This document shows, in pieces, positions 42,938 to 52,859 of a stretch of 64,000 bases of DNA. The stretch is from the NCBI RefSeq assembly GCF_000377745.1, contig NZ_KB898707.1:244482-308481 (forward strand), written 5' to 3'. The notes beneath the pieces are model-generated. The model had not been told where the DNA came from. It ran no database searches and saw only the letters and a list, made by a program, of their open reading frames with translations. How positions within the stretch are numbered: position 1 is the first letter of the stretch; every line of letters starts with the position of its first letter. The DNA comes from Gilvimarinus chinensis DSM 19667. GTDB lineage: Bacteria > Pseudomonadota > Gammaproteobacteria > Pseudomonadales > Cellvibrionaceae. The translations under genes and the position numbers were made by a program.

Positions 42938-44356
42938 TCACTGAAGGTCTATGGATGACCAGCACAACTCAGAGAGCTCGCTGCTTGGGGTGTTCCATTT
43001 TGTGTACGTTTGGTTATGGTAAACAGTAACCAGGTTCCCATCGCGTCGATACTCACAAAGGTAGTGACCGTTAAGCTCAACCACCGACATGCTTGGTTCA
43101 TCGATAGCGAACTGTGAGGCGGAGCCGACAAATGCAATTTTTGAAATTTCTTCGTTTTCCATTGTGTCAGTGAAAAACTTGGATAATGACGCGGTGCCGA
43201 CTGGCATATAGTCCGAAACGCGAGTTTCGAAGGTAAGCGTACAATCATTTTGAACCAGTGGGAGCTCGTCGTATAAATAGATGATACCGTCATGAATTAT
43301 ATCATTATGATAGGGATCTCTATGGCAGCCATCGGCTGAATACAATATTGATCCTGATGGCTTTTCAAGCTGGATGTTCATTGACTCAATAGACTCCCTA
43401 AGAACGACATGAGGGATCGTGGTGAAAACAGGATTTTCCCTGCCATTCTCATCTACGATCTGAAGAAAAACTGGTTCGTTATTTGAAGTTTCAATCGTCA
43501 GAATTGGATTATCGCTGTCAGGCAGAGATACAACGTCAATCGTACAATCACCTGTCGCCGTAAACTTATATGATCCCTCAGAAACGGTGCCATCGCAGCC
43601 CGTAACCTTTGTTGTGAAACCATAGCCTGACTCGATATCGAAAATCACTTGATCGCCGCTGTTTACTGTAGCGGTCGATGGCTCTATACGAGCGCCAGCC
43701 GTTGCTGAAGTAGTAATGATGACCTGCTCAGCGCTGGTGGGCGTGGATTCTGCCGTGATCTTGCAATTCTCAGTCGCCGACTCAATGACATAGGTGTCTT
43801 CATTAAGCAAGCCGTTACAGCCAGTAATATTCAAATCATAGCCTGGTTCGCGACTTACAAATAAATACGCACTCTCACCACTAGGAACAGATAGGTCCAT
43901 AGGGGAAATTGTTGTTCCATAGCCTTCCAGGTCGACAGATATGAGATGCGGTGTCTCACTAGCGAGAGAATATGTAGCAGTAACCGTGCAATCGCCGGGT
44001 ACGTTATGAACGGTTTCATATTGGCTTACTAAAGGAGCGCCGGGATTCATCGAGCGAACACCACCGCAACCTTCAATATCGGTTAGCTCAAAACGTTCAT
44101 CCACTAAACCGTTAAGGGTGAATTCCATAGGAAATCCACGATAGGCAGGTATCGTTTGCTCCATGATAGAGTCACCAACAATCTCAATTATGGTCATGTC
44201 TCTATCACTTTCACTAATACTAATTGGGCGATCCTCAATATTGCCTCTCTGGTCGCCAGTAGATCCACCAGTATCCCCTCCAGAGGAGCCAGAGCCGGAT
44301 CCACATCCAGCCAGGGTGATTGCAGAAATTGCTAGAAGAGCTTTTGAAATTTTCAT
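42938..44356 (-). CDS. Lipoprotein with cysteine-containing beta repeats
   Basis: A 472-residue lipoprotein (signal LLAISAITLAGC, lipobox LAGC). It has a Gly/Ser linker and at least three repeats of the form GY...GC.G.L....Y......C.I, resembling Ig-like or InlB-B-like surface repeats with two Cys each. ATG 44356 is chosen since AAAGGA precedes it by 8 bases. It lies 138 bp downstream of the PilV-like gene on the same strand and may be a surface factor linked to the pilus. Confidence 0.7.
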   Translation of the reverse strand: MKISKALLAISAITLAGCGSGSGSSGGDTGGSTGDQRGNIEDRPISISESDRDMTIIEIVGDSIMEQTIPAYRGFPMEFTLNGLVDERFELTDIEGCGGVRSMNPGAPLVSQYETVHNVPGDCTVTATYSLASETPHLISVDLEGYGTTISPMDLSVPSGESAYLFVSREPGYDLNITGCNGLLNEDTYVIESATENCKITAESTPTSAEQVIITTSATAGARIEPSTATVNSGDQVIFDIESGYGFTTKVTGCDGTVSEGSYKFTATGDCTIDVVSLPDSDNPILTIETSNNEPVFLQIVDENGRENPVFTTIPHVVLRESIESMNIQLEKPSGSILYSADGCHRDPYHNDIIHDGIIYLYDELPLVQNDCTLTFETRVSDYMPVGTASLSKFFTDTMENEEISKIAFVGSASQFAIDEPSMSVVELNGHYLCEYRRDGNLVTVYHNQTYTKWNTPSSELSELCWSSIDLQ

Positions 44357-44493
44357 CGAATACATCCTTTCTTGTATGACTTTCCTATAGTTTGGGGGTT
44401 GCAAAATATCTGTCAATCTGATATACAGTCTCATACGATTTATCGAATAATTTCTTTTAAATCGAGTCCTCCCCGCGCAGAAGCGTACACAAT

Positions 44494-45636
44494 CTAAGTC
44501 GAATACCCAACCACATGGACAATAAAACCATCTTCACATGGGTGATCGTGTGAGGTGTTTGAAGTCAGTCGAATTCGACCATTGGTAACATTGGCAAGTG
44601 TCATCCCAAACGCACTATCTGAATGGCCACTATCACCAGCGTGTTTTACAGAGAGCAGTAAACTGCCCGCTGCATGAATGGTAAATGTCGAGCCGTGTGA
44701 ACCGGCGAGTTCACAGCGTGCTGACACTAATGCAACCCGAGCGTCCCTAAGGTAATCACCGCCATAGTTACTATTTAGGCTTCCAGATTGATACCCTCGG
44801 CGCTGAACAAGTATTGTAGGGTTAATCGCGACCAACCTGCTTTCCTCTTTCTCTACCCAGGCGCCCATATAGCAAACCAGTAGCGATTTACGGCCAGCCT
44901 CATTAATTGCGATATTTCCTGAGTTCGCATTACAAAAACTTCCTTCACGAGCCACTTGCAAAAGGTTAAGTGCTCCGGTTTCTGTGTGATCCGCTACCAC
45001 ATTGTTGGCATCTACTCTGTTCGCCTCCATGTTGTGGATTATGGATAGGTCAGAAGGATCAAGCACCTTGGTAATGTCATCCCTGTCTGTGAGCATCGTC
45101 ATTTCAATATTGCGCAAATTCACGGCATCCTGGTCACCACCAGCAAAGGTTCCAGTTAGCTCCCGTGAGCCGTCACGGTGGTAGTACTTATCATCAAGTG
45201 CTGCATAGGAAACTTCGTGCCCTGGAATCGGAATCACAGTGGCCACATTGGCTACACCAATTCGACGCGCGTAGGGAAGTCTTGCTAATAATCTGTTCGC
45301 ATAGACGCTTTGCGCCGCACTGAACTGAACTTCAAAATCATCTCCAACATGGTTGAAGGTATAGCTGCCACCCAGTGGAGCCGCCGCCATGCTGGAGCTT
45401 AGATATCCACCAGATACTAAAGCGCCAACATTGTTTGGCCAGGCTTGAGTGTCCAGACGATGACGCCTGGCGGCGGTCAGCACGTCATGCACCTGACTAG
45501 CCGCATTATTCACAATGCGCTCAGCCCATTCTTCTTCGACTTTCGGAATCGCGAACAACGCAATCAAACCAAGGACTGCCAACGCAGCGGTCAGCTCAAT
45601 CATGGTAAAGCCTTTAGACCTGAAAACCTTAATCAT
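44494..45636 (-). CDS. pilV: PilV-like minor pilin/tip adhesin of the conjugative type IV pilus
   Basis: A 380-residue prepilin. The N-terminus has a type IV cleavage and methylation site (KGFTMIELTAALAVLGLIALFAIPKVEEE). A long C-terminal domain ends in a hydrophobic strand (HPCEDGFIVHVVGYS). PilV proteins cap the thin conjugation pilus and recognise recipients. No shufflon recombination sites are visible. ATG 45636 overlaps the upstream stop (ATGA). Confidence 0.85.
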   Translation of the reverse strand: MIKVFRSKGFTMIELTAALAVLGLIALFAIPKVEEEWAERIVNNAASQVHDVLTAARRHRLDTQAWPNNVGALVSGGYLSSSMAAAPLGGSYTFNHVGDDFEVQFSAAQSVYANRLLARLPYARRIGVANVATVIPIPGHEVSYAALDDKYYHRDGSRELTGTFAGGDQDAVNLRNIEMTMLTDRDDITKVLDPSDLSIIHNMEANRVDANNVVADHTETGALNLLQVAREGSFCNANSGNIAINEAGRKSLLVCYMGAWVEKEESRLVAINPTILVQRRGYQSGSLNSNYGGDYLRDARVALVSARCELAGSHGSTFTIHAAGSLLLSVKHAGDSGHSDSAFGMTLANVTNGRIRLTSNTSHDHPCEDGFIVHVVGYST

Positions 45637-46121
45637 TGGCACACTCCTGGTTCGTACATGTGTTTAAGCTGCATGTTGTAGACATTTTCTTGGGCGGTTA
45701 GAACCGTCGGCGCAGACTCCCAAATCACTTCGCTGCCGCTATATCGCGTTCCACCCACAGTAGCGTAAAGTCTGGATGCGGACACTCCGGAAACACGGGC
45801 TTTAACCATCAACGTTTGGTCAATTTCAACGGTAAGATCAGACCCGAATGGATTATCAGCGAAAGATGATTGATCAAGCAGACCAAGACCGACCAAATGA
45901 CTGATCGACGGTGTCGGACTGAACGATGCACTACTGCAATGCATGTCGTAGTACCCGTTGAGAGCGCTCATGACAAGCACGGCATTTCTTTCAAGTAGTC
46001 TATAGTTGGCATCGCGATAATAGCTTTCAGCCGCCCTGATCCCTCCAATAGCCACAAGAGATAGAACCGCGAGAACGGTCACTATCTCAAGTAAGGTAAA
46101 ACCTTGCTGACGTGGATTCAC
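45633..46121 (-). CDS. Additional type IV pilin-like protein
   Basis: A 162-residue prepilin-like protein with GFTLLEIVTVLAVLSLVAIGGIRAAESYYRD near the start and a Ser/Val-rich globular part with one Cys pair. It starts with GTG (46121), AGAGGA upstream, 2 bp after the pilS stop. It occupies the pilT/pilU position of the R64-type order. Confidence 0.78.
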   Translation of the reverse strand: MNPRQQGFTLLEIVTVLAVLSLVAIGGIRAAESYYRDANYRLLERNAVLVMSALNGYYDMHCSSASFSPTPSISHLVGLGLLDQSSFADNPFGSDLTVEIDQTLMVKARVSGVSASRLYATVGGTRYSGSEVIWESAPTVLTAQENVYNMQLKHMYEPGVCQ

Positions 46122-46123
46122 GA

Positions 46124-46570
46124 TTATCCTCTGAACGTCGTCGTCAGTGTTCCACCGGAACACGCTGCAGTCGTTGAGGATGGTGCGATCGCGTTTTCGA
46201 CACGCGAACAGAAATTAGCCTCTAATCCTGTTGCTGTGATAGTGACTGTCGACCCACTGGCACTGACGGTGTAGTCACCGCCCTGAGGGTTGGCGCCGGT
46301 ACAACTGGTAAACGGCATGCTGGCGTACTTCTGAGAAACGATGGTGTTACAGCTAACACCGGAGTAGCTGCTGCGGATTCCGCGCATCTTTTTGGCACCG
46401 GCAACAAGCATGGATATATCGCTGATGAGCGATTCTTCTTGCTTGCTTTCGTACATGCTGTTCACTTTGGGAACCGCGTAGAGAAGGACTAGCGCTAGTA
46501 CGGCCAAGCCGACAATTATTTCTACTGCAGTTATGCCCGCCTGGCGTTTGGGTAAGAATGGTTTGTTCAT
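46124..46570 (-). CDS. pilS: Major pilin PilS of the conjugative type IV pilus
   Basis: A 148-residue pilin. The N-terminus (RQAGITAVEIIVGLAVLALVLLYAVPKVNSMYESKQEE) is the type IVB signature with the cleaved Gly before Ile. The globular part has four Cys (SCNTIV, TSCTG, NFCSR, ACSGG), allowing two disulfides. It requires a prepilin peptidase, which is not in view here and may be chromosomal. Confidence 0.92.
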   Translation of the reverse strand: MNKPFLPKRQAGITAVEIIVGLAVLALVLLYAVPKVNSMYESKQEESLISDISMLVAGAKKMRGIRSSYSGVSCNTIVSQKYASMPFTSCTGANPQGGDYTVSASGSTVTITATGLEANFCSRVENAIAPSSTTAACSGGTLTTTFRG

Positions 46571-46572
46571 GG

Positions 46573-47676
46573 TTAGACTCCAATTTGCATATGGTCTTTA
46601 GGGTTAAACCCTACGAGTACGGATACGATCATGATGACGTTATAAAAAGCCCATCCCCCAATGAGAAGAGCTACAAGATAAGCAGCGTAGGTGGAACGTT
46701 TCGATATGGATTTTCCGACTACATCTGCGGCCTTGTTCATTGCAGCGATCAGCTGGTCGTCATCGGCACTGGCGTAAAGATGCAGCGTCGCAATTTGCGA
46801 GTCATCCAACAAACCAGTATCCATTGCGTCCACTTCGCTTATGGCACCTTCACCCAAATTAAATTGAGATAGAGTGGCGTGATACCTTTGATAGTTATTT
46901 CCAGAATCTTTCAGGATGTTAAAAATTCGCGAGGCAGGCATACCGAACTCTTTGAGGAGCGCGAAGGTAGAAATAAACTTGCTCGCAATCGAAAGCCGGT
47001 ACCCAGAAAAAATTGCTATTTGATCGATTCTGCGTCTGAAGCTGGAGATACTGTTCGCCATATACCAGCGGTATCCAATGATTAGCCCGATTCCGATCAG
47101 TGCCACCAACCACAACCAATGAACATAAAACTTGATGAGAGAGGTCATGCTGTCGAGTGTTGGATCCGATTTACCGTGAATCATCAACTTAAGACTTTCA
47201 ATCACAGGCCCAACGGGGTAAATCATAATAGCGATCGTCGCAATCAAGATAATCGCGGGATAGATGGCAAGCTTGATGATTTTAGCTCGTCCCTGTGATG
47301 ACACTTCCAGTGACTCAGCAATGCGCTCTAAGGCGCGTACAAACACATCTGAACCCGCTTCTTCAGTCGCCTTAAGTGCAGACAATGAAACCGGGTCAAT
47401 CCACCCCTCCATAGCCGATGCAATACCACCACCTTCTTCGAGCGACGCGAGAATCAATGTGGCGACCTCCTTCTGAACGGTCGAGCCGTGTTTGAGTATG
47501 TGCTCACAGATTTCAATCGGTTGCTTCCCCACTGACATGGGACCAGCAAATGCGCGAAGAAAATCAGCCTGTTTCGCACGGCTAAACCGAAAAGACCGCT
47601 TTAAACCTTGTAATGAATCGTTGAACGAGTCGCTTAATGAGTTCAGGTTTCCGAACTCAGTAAAGTAATTATCCAT
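46573..47676 (-). CDS. pilR: Pilus inner-membrane platform protein PilR
   Basis: A 367-residue GspF/PilC-type membrane protein with two GspF-like halves (QADFLRAFAGPMSVG, then ISSFRRRIDQIAIFSGYRLSIASKFISTFALL) and about four membrane helices. It assembles pilin into the filament. ATG 47676 is preferred: it overlaps pilQ by 8 bp with GGAGG upstream, while longer versions start inside pilQ. Confidence 0.9.
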   Translation of the reverse strand: MDNYFTEFGNLNSLSDSFNDSLQGLKRSFRFSRAKQADFLRAFAGPMSVGKQPIEICEHILKHGSTVQKEVATLILASLEEGGGIASAMEGWIDPVSLSALKATEEAGSDVFVRALERIAESLEVSSQGRAKIIKLAIYPAIILIATIAIMIYPVGPVIESLKLMIHGKSDPTLDSMTSLIKFYVHWLWLVALIGIGLIIGYRWYMANSISSFRRRIDQIAIFSGYRLSIASKFISTFALLKEFGMPASRIFNILKDSGNNYQRYHATLSQFNLGEGAISEVDAMDTGLLDDSQIATLHLYASADDDQLIAAMNKAADVVGKSISKRSTYAAYLVALLIGGWAFYNVIMIVSVLVGFNPKDHMQIGV

Positions 47677-49429
47677 GTTCAACGACCTCCAACGGCTTGT
47701 TGGTAATCGCTGCCTGACGTGACTCAATTTCAGCGATTCTTCGTGACTCAATATCTCGATCAAACTGCGCGTAATCAAAGCTGTCCGCATTGATCCCGTA
47801 AGGTGATTCCAGTGACTTCTCAACGATGATGGGACACAGTCGCCCCGAGAGGATCTTATCGGCGGCATTGTCTTCCATAGACTTCCAGCCGGTTGACTTC
47901 AGGTAATCCAACCAGCCATTCAGATCGCCATTGCGGATGTATCCGCGGCCTAGTTTGTCCAGGAAAATGATTTCGGCAATCGGGACGCGACCGCTAATCC
48001 CATGGCCATCACAATGCTGGCAATTATTCTCACCAACCGCTTTGGTTCGGATACGTTTCAGAGCTCCTGGATTGTTCTCGGCTGCCACTTTCTTAAAGTG
48101 ATCCCAGACACGGCGATGATTATCCGTAGCCCTGGGGTTATCCACGACATTCTCCAAGCATTGACTGCACGCAGGACAGAGCTCGGGTACCAGACGCTGG
48201 GCGATGATGGCCCGAATTAACCCTGGGGAGGCAAGCCGACTCGGCTGGGCGCCAAGGTCCACCATTCGCTCAATGGCCACTACGGCGCTGTTGGCGTGGA
48301 GTGTAGATAACACCAAGTGGCCGGTATTCGCCTGCTGAAACGCGCTGGACTGTACTTCATGATCACGGATCTCACCGTAGACAATGACATCCGGGTCTTG
48401 ACGCATCGTCGATTTTGAATAGCTTGCCCAGGAGGTCTCAGGGCGCTTTTCATTGACCTGTGTTTGGCAAACACCGGGGATTCGGTTCTCTACCGGATCC
48501 TCGTAGGTGATGATCTTCCGGGTACCGTCCTTAGCAAGGATGGTCACCCCGGCCGACAGCGCTGTTGACTTGCCCGAACCGGTAGGGCCAACGTAAAGCA
48601 CAATGCCGTGAGGGAAGGCAAAGGCTTTCTCCTGCAGCGCCACCTGGCCCGAGCTGTAGCCTAGCTCCACGAATGTTGGGTTCTTACCTTCGCCATCGGC
48701 CGACAGTAACCGTAGAACTATGCTGATACCCTTGGGATCATCCATGGGCTGGTGGGCGTAACGGATCTTCACTTTACGCAGGCGGCCACCCACGCTGATC
48801 TCTACCGTGACACTGGCGTCCACCGGAATGTTGACGTCAAAGGGCTTTGGTGACGTACCCCCGGTGCGGTAGGACTCGAAGTTCACAATCAGAGCCCCTA
48901 ATTTGCGGCCCTGTTCTGCGGTTAGGCGAAAGCTGGTACCCGTCTGCTCTACCAGCTTTCCCAGCACCCTGAACTTGACGATCGAGCGTCCCAGGATCTC
49001 ATCGGTCTCAATGTGCACATCGGAAGATCCGGCCTGGTAGGCCGACTGAACCAGAATATCCAGGAGTCGCTGGATAGCGGAACGCTCAACGTTGTTTAAC
49101 TCACTTTGAGTAGGTTCTTCGGCGGCGCCTTGAGGTACGGCATTATTCGATCGCAACATCGAGACGATTTGTTGCTCCGCGGGACGAATAGTGACGTCCA
49201 GACCGTGGGAGGTCTTTAAAAAATCCTTGGCTCTCCTGGCCGTCTGTAAGCCTTTGTGGGTTATGTCTGCTGTCAATAGCTCATCGGTATCCAGGAGCAC
49301 ACAAGATTGCATGTCAGCCAAATAGGAACGTAAGCGTTCGTCCTGGACCGGTGTGCCGGCGATGTCTCGCATGTCCAGAACTGGGCTGGTGCCACACATA
49401 TCCGCAATGCTCTGCATATCTGATGTCAT
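47669..49429 (-). CDS. pilQ: Pilus assembly ATPase PilQ (GspE/VirB11-like)
   Basis: A 586-residue ATPase. It has Walker A GPTGSGKST, an Asp box and Walker B region (DPDVIVYGEIRD), a His box (TGHLVLSTLHANSA) and a C-terminal zinc-type cluster (CPACSQC...CQHC). It drives extension of the conjugative type IV pilus. Confidence 0.93.
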   Translation of the reverse strand: MTSDMQSIADMCGTSPVLDMRDIAGTPVQDERLRSYLADMQSCVLLDTDELLTADITHKGLQTARRAKDFLKTSHGLDVTIRPAEQQIVSMLRSNNAVPQGAAEEPTQSELNNVERSAIQRLLDILVQSAYQAGSSDVHIETDEILGRSIVKFRVLGKLVEQTGTSFRLTAEQGRKLGALIVNFESYRTGGTSPKPFDVNIPVDASVTVEISVGGRLRKVKIRYAHQPMDDPKGISIVLRLLSADGEGKNPTFVELGYSSGQVALQEKAFAFPHGIVLYVGPTGSGKSTALSAGVTILAKDGTRKIITYEDPVENRIPGVCQTQVNEKRPETSWASYSKSTMRQDPDVIVYGEIRDHEVQSSAFQQANTGHLVLSTLHANSAVVAIERMVDLGAQPSRLASPGLIRAIIAQRLVPELCPACSQCLENVVDNPRATDNHRRVWDHFKKVAAENNPGALKRIRTKAVGENNCQHCDGHGISGRVPIAEIIFLDKLGRGYIRNGDLNGWLDYLKSTGWKSMEDNAADKILSGRLCPIIVEKSLESPYGINADSFDYAQFDRDIESRRIAEIESRQAAITNKPLEVVEHG

Positions 49430-49445
49430 AAGGCGCTCTCGATGG

Positions 49446-50105
49446 TTACTTAGTATTCGACTTCATAGGCTTTACTGTCGGGTGGGAACGTCCGACCAAC
49501 TTGGAATAGGCGATGGACTTGTCCACTCCGCCGTCGGTGTAGGTCAACCGTTGGCCAGAACGATCAATGTTTTTGATCGTAATGCCAGCATAGGTCTGAC
49601 CTTCAGAGACAACGGTCGAGACACCATTGATCGAGGTGATCGCCCGGCCATCGGGGAGAAAAGTATTGATGGCCACCTGTGAAGGCACGTGCTCAGATTT
49701 GCTTGCCGCTGTATCAATTGTTGTGGGCTGTTGTGGGTTGTACATTGTGTTATGACTAGATAGGCTTTCGCCCTCTTTACGGCGATTCGCCAGCTCAGCC
49801 TTGGCCTTATCGACATCGACTTCCGCTATGTCTGCGTTTTTTTTATGCTCAGCGATCTTGGCGTCGTAACCGGCAACCAGCAGCTGATGTTCTTTGGTTA
49901 TCAACGTTTCAGCATTGCTCGGAAGTCGGATAACCGGGTCTACGGATTGGTCTTTGTACTCTTGGACGGGCACCAAGACCGGATCGGGCACTTTGACGAC
50001 TTCTTTGTCAGCCACGTTGTCCGAGTCGCCAGAGAGCTCTGAGTAACCGATGGCCGCACCAGCCACCACCAATATGCCAATAAGGACCTTCTCTGAAGTT
50101 TTCAT
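49446..50105 (-). CDS. pilP: Pilus biogenesis protein PilP
   Basis: A 219-residue inner-membrane protein with one N-terminal helix (VLIGILVVAGAAIGYSEL), a coiled segment and a C-terminal beta domain (GRAITSINGVSTVVSEGQTYAGITIKNIDRSGQRLTYTDGG). It bridges inner membrane and secretin in the pilus machine. The pilO start-stop gap is 3 bp. Confidence 0.85.
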   Translation of the reverse strand: MKTSEKVLIGILVVAGAAIGYSELSGDSDNVADKEVVKVPDPVLVPVQEYKDQSVDPVIRLPSNAETLITKEHQLLVAGYDAKIAEHKKNADIAEVDVDKAKAELANRRKEGESLSSHNTMYNPQQPTTIDTAASKSEHVPSQVAINTFLPDGRAITSINGVSTVVSEGQTYAGITIKNIDRSGQRLTYTDGGVDKSIAYSKLVGRSHPTVKPMKSNTK

Positions 50106-50108
50106 AAT

Positions 50109-51329
50109 TTAATTAGCACCCACGATTTTTAAATTTGCTTCAATGTTGTATGCAACGCCGGCGCGATCCACTGTCAGTGAATCGATAAACACAGGCAGAT
50201 GACGAGTGGCCTTAGCCAGCTGCAGTAAGGTGTGAGAGCCCGCGCCGGATTTCTTGACTAGGACATGGCGTGAACTCCAGTGATTGCCTGGAACGGCGGT
50301 GTCAAAGTCGACACTGTCCACCACCTTGCTCGAGAACAGGTTAAATCGAACTTCTCGCTCCGACTCAGAGACGGGCGTGATCAGGTAAGGCCTTGAATTG
50401 TCTTCCAATTGAAGCGCGATATTAGCTACCGCGTTCTCCTTCGCCAGATCAACGGTAAAGTCTCTGCCGATCTGAGTTAACCGATTTTCGAGATCACTGA
50501 TATAAGCGGAAAGTGTGGGAGAGAATTCACAACTGAGATGGCTTCCACTCAAAGAACAACTGCGCAAGTTCCAGCCTGCGATAAACTGGATGCCCTCAGT
50601 AATGGACCAAACGTCATTTAAGACGGCGGTCGCAGAGGGAGTTTGAAACTGTTGTCGGTAGTCAGCAAAGTTATCAACCACCTCCTGCTCTTTTTCGTTA
50701 CCACCCAGCGTAACGAACAACACACTACCAATAGCAACGATGGCTATCAGGCCTGCCACAAGCAGGGGCTTGTTCCCGGCACTCGTATGTTTCTTTAGGG
50801 CCTCTTCCAGCGGCATTAACGTTGCGCCGGAGAATGACGACAGTTTATTGATCAGTGGGGATTCGCTGATAACCGCATTCGAGCGTTCATCGATGTCAAA
50901 CTGCGTAAAACCCTTAAGATCCTCAGGCAACTCTCCGTATAGATATACCTTGTACTGATCCAGATCCCTAACAATGCTGTTCCAGAAGAGCTTGTCGGAT
51001 TCACCTCGCTTTACGTGTTTTTCGTCAACATCCGATCCATGACCAACGACCACCAGGTGTGAGCCATCGTCTACCTGGTTAATCCACACAAAGTTATTGT
51101 CGTCGATATTGCTTCTGACCAGATCACCCAGTGCTACACCTTGTTCGGTGCTGAATACCAGGTTCCAATAGCCCTGACGCTCATACATGGACGCATAGGG
51201 ATAGGTACTTTCATAAACTTGCTTAAACTGCTGTACCTTGCTCTGAATCTTGGAGGGCTGTTGAGCGGCTGGAATACGCTCACGTTGAGCGCCAACCACA
51301 TAACGGGTATTACCGATGATGATTCCCAT
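50109..51329 (-). CDS. pilO: Pilus assembly protein PilO
   Basis: A 406-residue protein of the type 4b PilO2 family. A cytoplasmic N-terminal part (GYWNLVFSTEQGVALGDLVRSNIDDNNFVWINQVDDG) is followed by one membrane helix (residues ~190-215, PLLVAGLIAIVAIGSVLFVTL) and a periplasmic domain. It aligns the assembly platform with the secretin. Confidence 0.85.
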   Translation of the reverse strand: MGIIIGNTRYVVGAQRERIPAAQQPSKIQSKVQQFKQVYESTYPYASMYERQGYWNLVFSTEQGVALGDLVRSNIDDNNFVWINQVDDGSHLVVVGHGSDVDEKHVKRGESDKLFWNSIVRDLDQYKVYLYGELPEDLKGFTQFDIDERSNAVISESPLINKLSSFSGATLMPLEEALKKHTSAGNKPLLVAGLIAIVAIGSVLFVTLGGNEKEQEVVDNFADYRQQFQTPSATAVLNDVWSITEGIQFIAGWNLRSCSLSGSHLSCEFSPTLSAYISDLENRLTQIGRDFTVDLAKENAVANIALQLEDNSRPYLITPVSESEREVRFNLFSSKVVDSVDFDTAVPGNHWSSRHVLVKKSGAGSHTLLQLAKATRHLPVFIDSLTVDRAGVAYNIEANLKIVGAN

Positions 51330-51336
51330 GACGACC

Positions 51337-52851
51337 TCAGATATTCCGAATGATTCGGGGCGTCACCAGCAAGTAGATATCGGTCACCCGGTGTCTGGCT
51401 CCGGCTGATGTGGAAGCCCAGCCAGTACGTATAGGGGAATCCTGCTTGCTCATGTTTTCTTCACGGCGCACAGCGGCCGCTACCACTGTGGTGCCATCGC
51501 TTACTACTTGCTGGATGTTGAAACGATTACGTTTCATTCGAGGCAGTTGGATGAAGTCAGTTTCAGTACCGATGGTCTCGGTGGGCTGCAGCTCGGACCC
51601 ACTGTTACTTAGTACAACCGACACTCGGTTTTCATCAAAGACTTTGGCCATCGAATAGAGTGTGTAACCACCCTGGAGAATTCCTGGTATAAGTTCTGTC
51701 GTACTACCAACATCTGTCGTATTCGTAGTGCGAGACGCGGCCAGATAACCCTCGATATCGGCAAGCTCGACTTCGGCAACACTACCGCTGCGTGTCATGA
51801 CTCGCTGTTCGGTCACAAACGACACTTGACCTTGCTGCTCAAGCGCTTTTACCAGAACATCAATAGAGCTGGATCCGGTTTGACGGCTACCGGAAAAGGC
51901 AATCGGCGCATCATTGGTGAAAACACCAAAGGGGGATTCGCCAAAAAAGTTAAGCTGACTGCTGGCGGTGTTTTTCACGGCCGTCCAATCCAAACCAACC
52001 TCGGCATTGTTTTCCGTGGTCACCTGTAGGACTTTAATTTCTAGTACAACCTGAGTGGAAAGCTCTTGAATTAACGGTTCCATATAGGAGCGAACGGTGC
52101 GCATTAAATCAGGTGTGGTTTTTACTAAAATGGTCGACGATGACTCGGAGGGAATCACCACACCGTAATCGCCTACAATGCTTTCGACCGTAGTCTTAGC
52201 ATCAGTGAATGGATTTAACCCTTCTGCTTGAGTGTTGCTGAATTGATCGCGGTCAACATCAAAAGCCGACGAATCAATCGGCGTCATTTCACTCGATCCA
52301 CCGTTATTGGCGTTATCGTCGCGGGGCTTTTTTTTCCCCACCATGTAGCTGTAGTTGCCGCCAGGGATTGGTAAGGTGAATGTCTCGGTTTCGTAGGCAC
52401 TCCAATGTAAAGAGGTGTCGCTGGCCTCATAGGAGTAGTTGGACAGCGAAGCAATCTTGTCCAGGGCACCACGTACACTGCCACGATGGGTCATAGACAA
52501 CCGGAAGGATGGATCGACGCTGTAATCGAGTTGAGCCACGATGCCGGTTTCGGTTAAAACTAGATCCAATACCTGGTCAATCGGTAAACCTGCCACATCA
52601 ACGTCATACGCTAAGGGCTGGGTTACCCAAGCTGGACCTTCGGGCTCTTTGATTGGCGTTAGATTGGCGGCCGGACGCTGTACATAGATCGCCGCATCCT
52701 GGCTGGTATCGGTAGCGGCTGCGGAAATCTTGTCTTCGGCCGACTCCAGGCCTTGTTTACTGTCATTGAATGATCCCATCACGCCACAGCCCGAAACGCT
52801 GCAGGCGGCAAGCATCACCAAAGTTCGCTGAATGTATTGTCTGAATTGCAT
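51337..52851 (-). CDS. pilN: Pilus secretin lipoprotein PilN
   Basis: A 504-residue outer-membrane secretin. Lipoprotein signal with VSGC lipobox; N domains (DVDVAGLPIDQVLDLVLTETGIVAQLDYS, PSESSSTILVKTTPDLM); secretin core (VVLEIKVLQVTTENNAEVGLDW, RVSVVLSNSGSEL, IYLLVTPRII). It forms the outer-membrane pore for the pilus. Confidence 0.93.
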   Translation of the reverse strand: MQFRQYIQRTLVMLAACSVSGCGVMGSFNDSKQGLESAEDKISAAATDTSQDAAIYVQRPAANLTPIKEPEGPAWVTQPLAYDVDVAGLPIDQVLDLVLTETGIVAQLDYSVDPSFRLSMTHRGSVRGALDKIASLSNYSYEASDTSLHWSAYETETFTLPIPGGNYSYMVGKKKPRDDNANNGGSSEMTPIDSSAFDVDRDQFSNTQAEGLNPFTDAKTTVESIVGDYGVVIPSESSSTILVKTTPDLMRTVRSYMEPLIQELSTQVVLEIKVLQVTTENNAEVGLDWTAVKNTASSQLNFFGESPFGVFTNDAPIAFSGSRQTGSSSIDVLVKALEQQGQVSFVTEQRVMTRSGSVAEVELADIEGYLAASRTTNTTDVGSTTELIPGILQGGYTLYSMAKVFDENRVSVVLSNSGSELQPTETIGTETDFIQLPRMKRNRFNIQQVVSDGTTVVAAAVRREENMSKQDSPIRTGWASTSAGARHRVTDIYLLVTPRIIRNI

Positions 52852-52859
52852 GTCTGCCC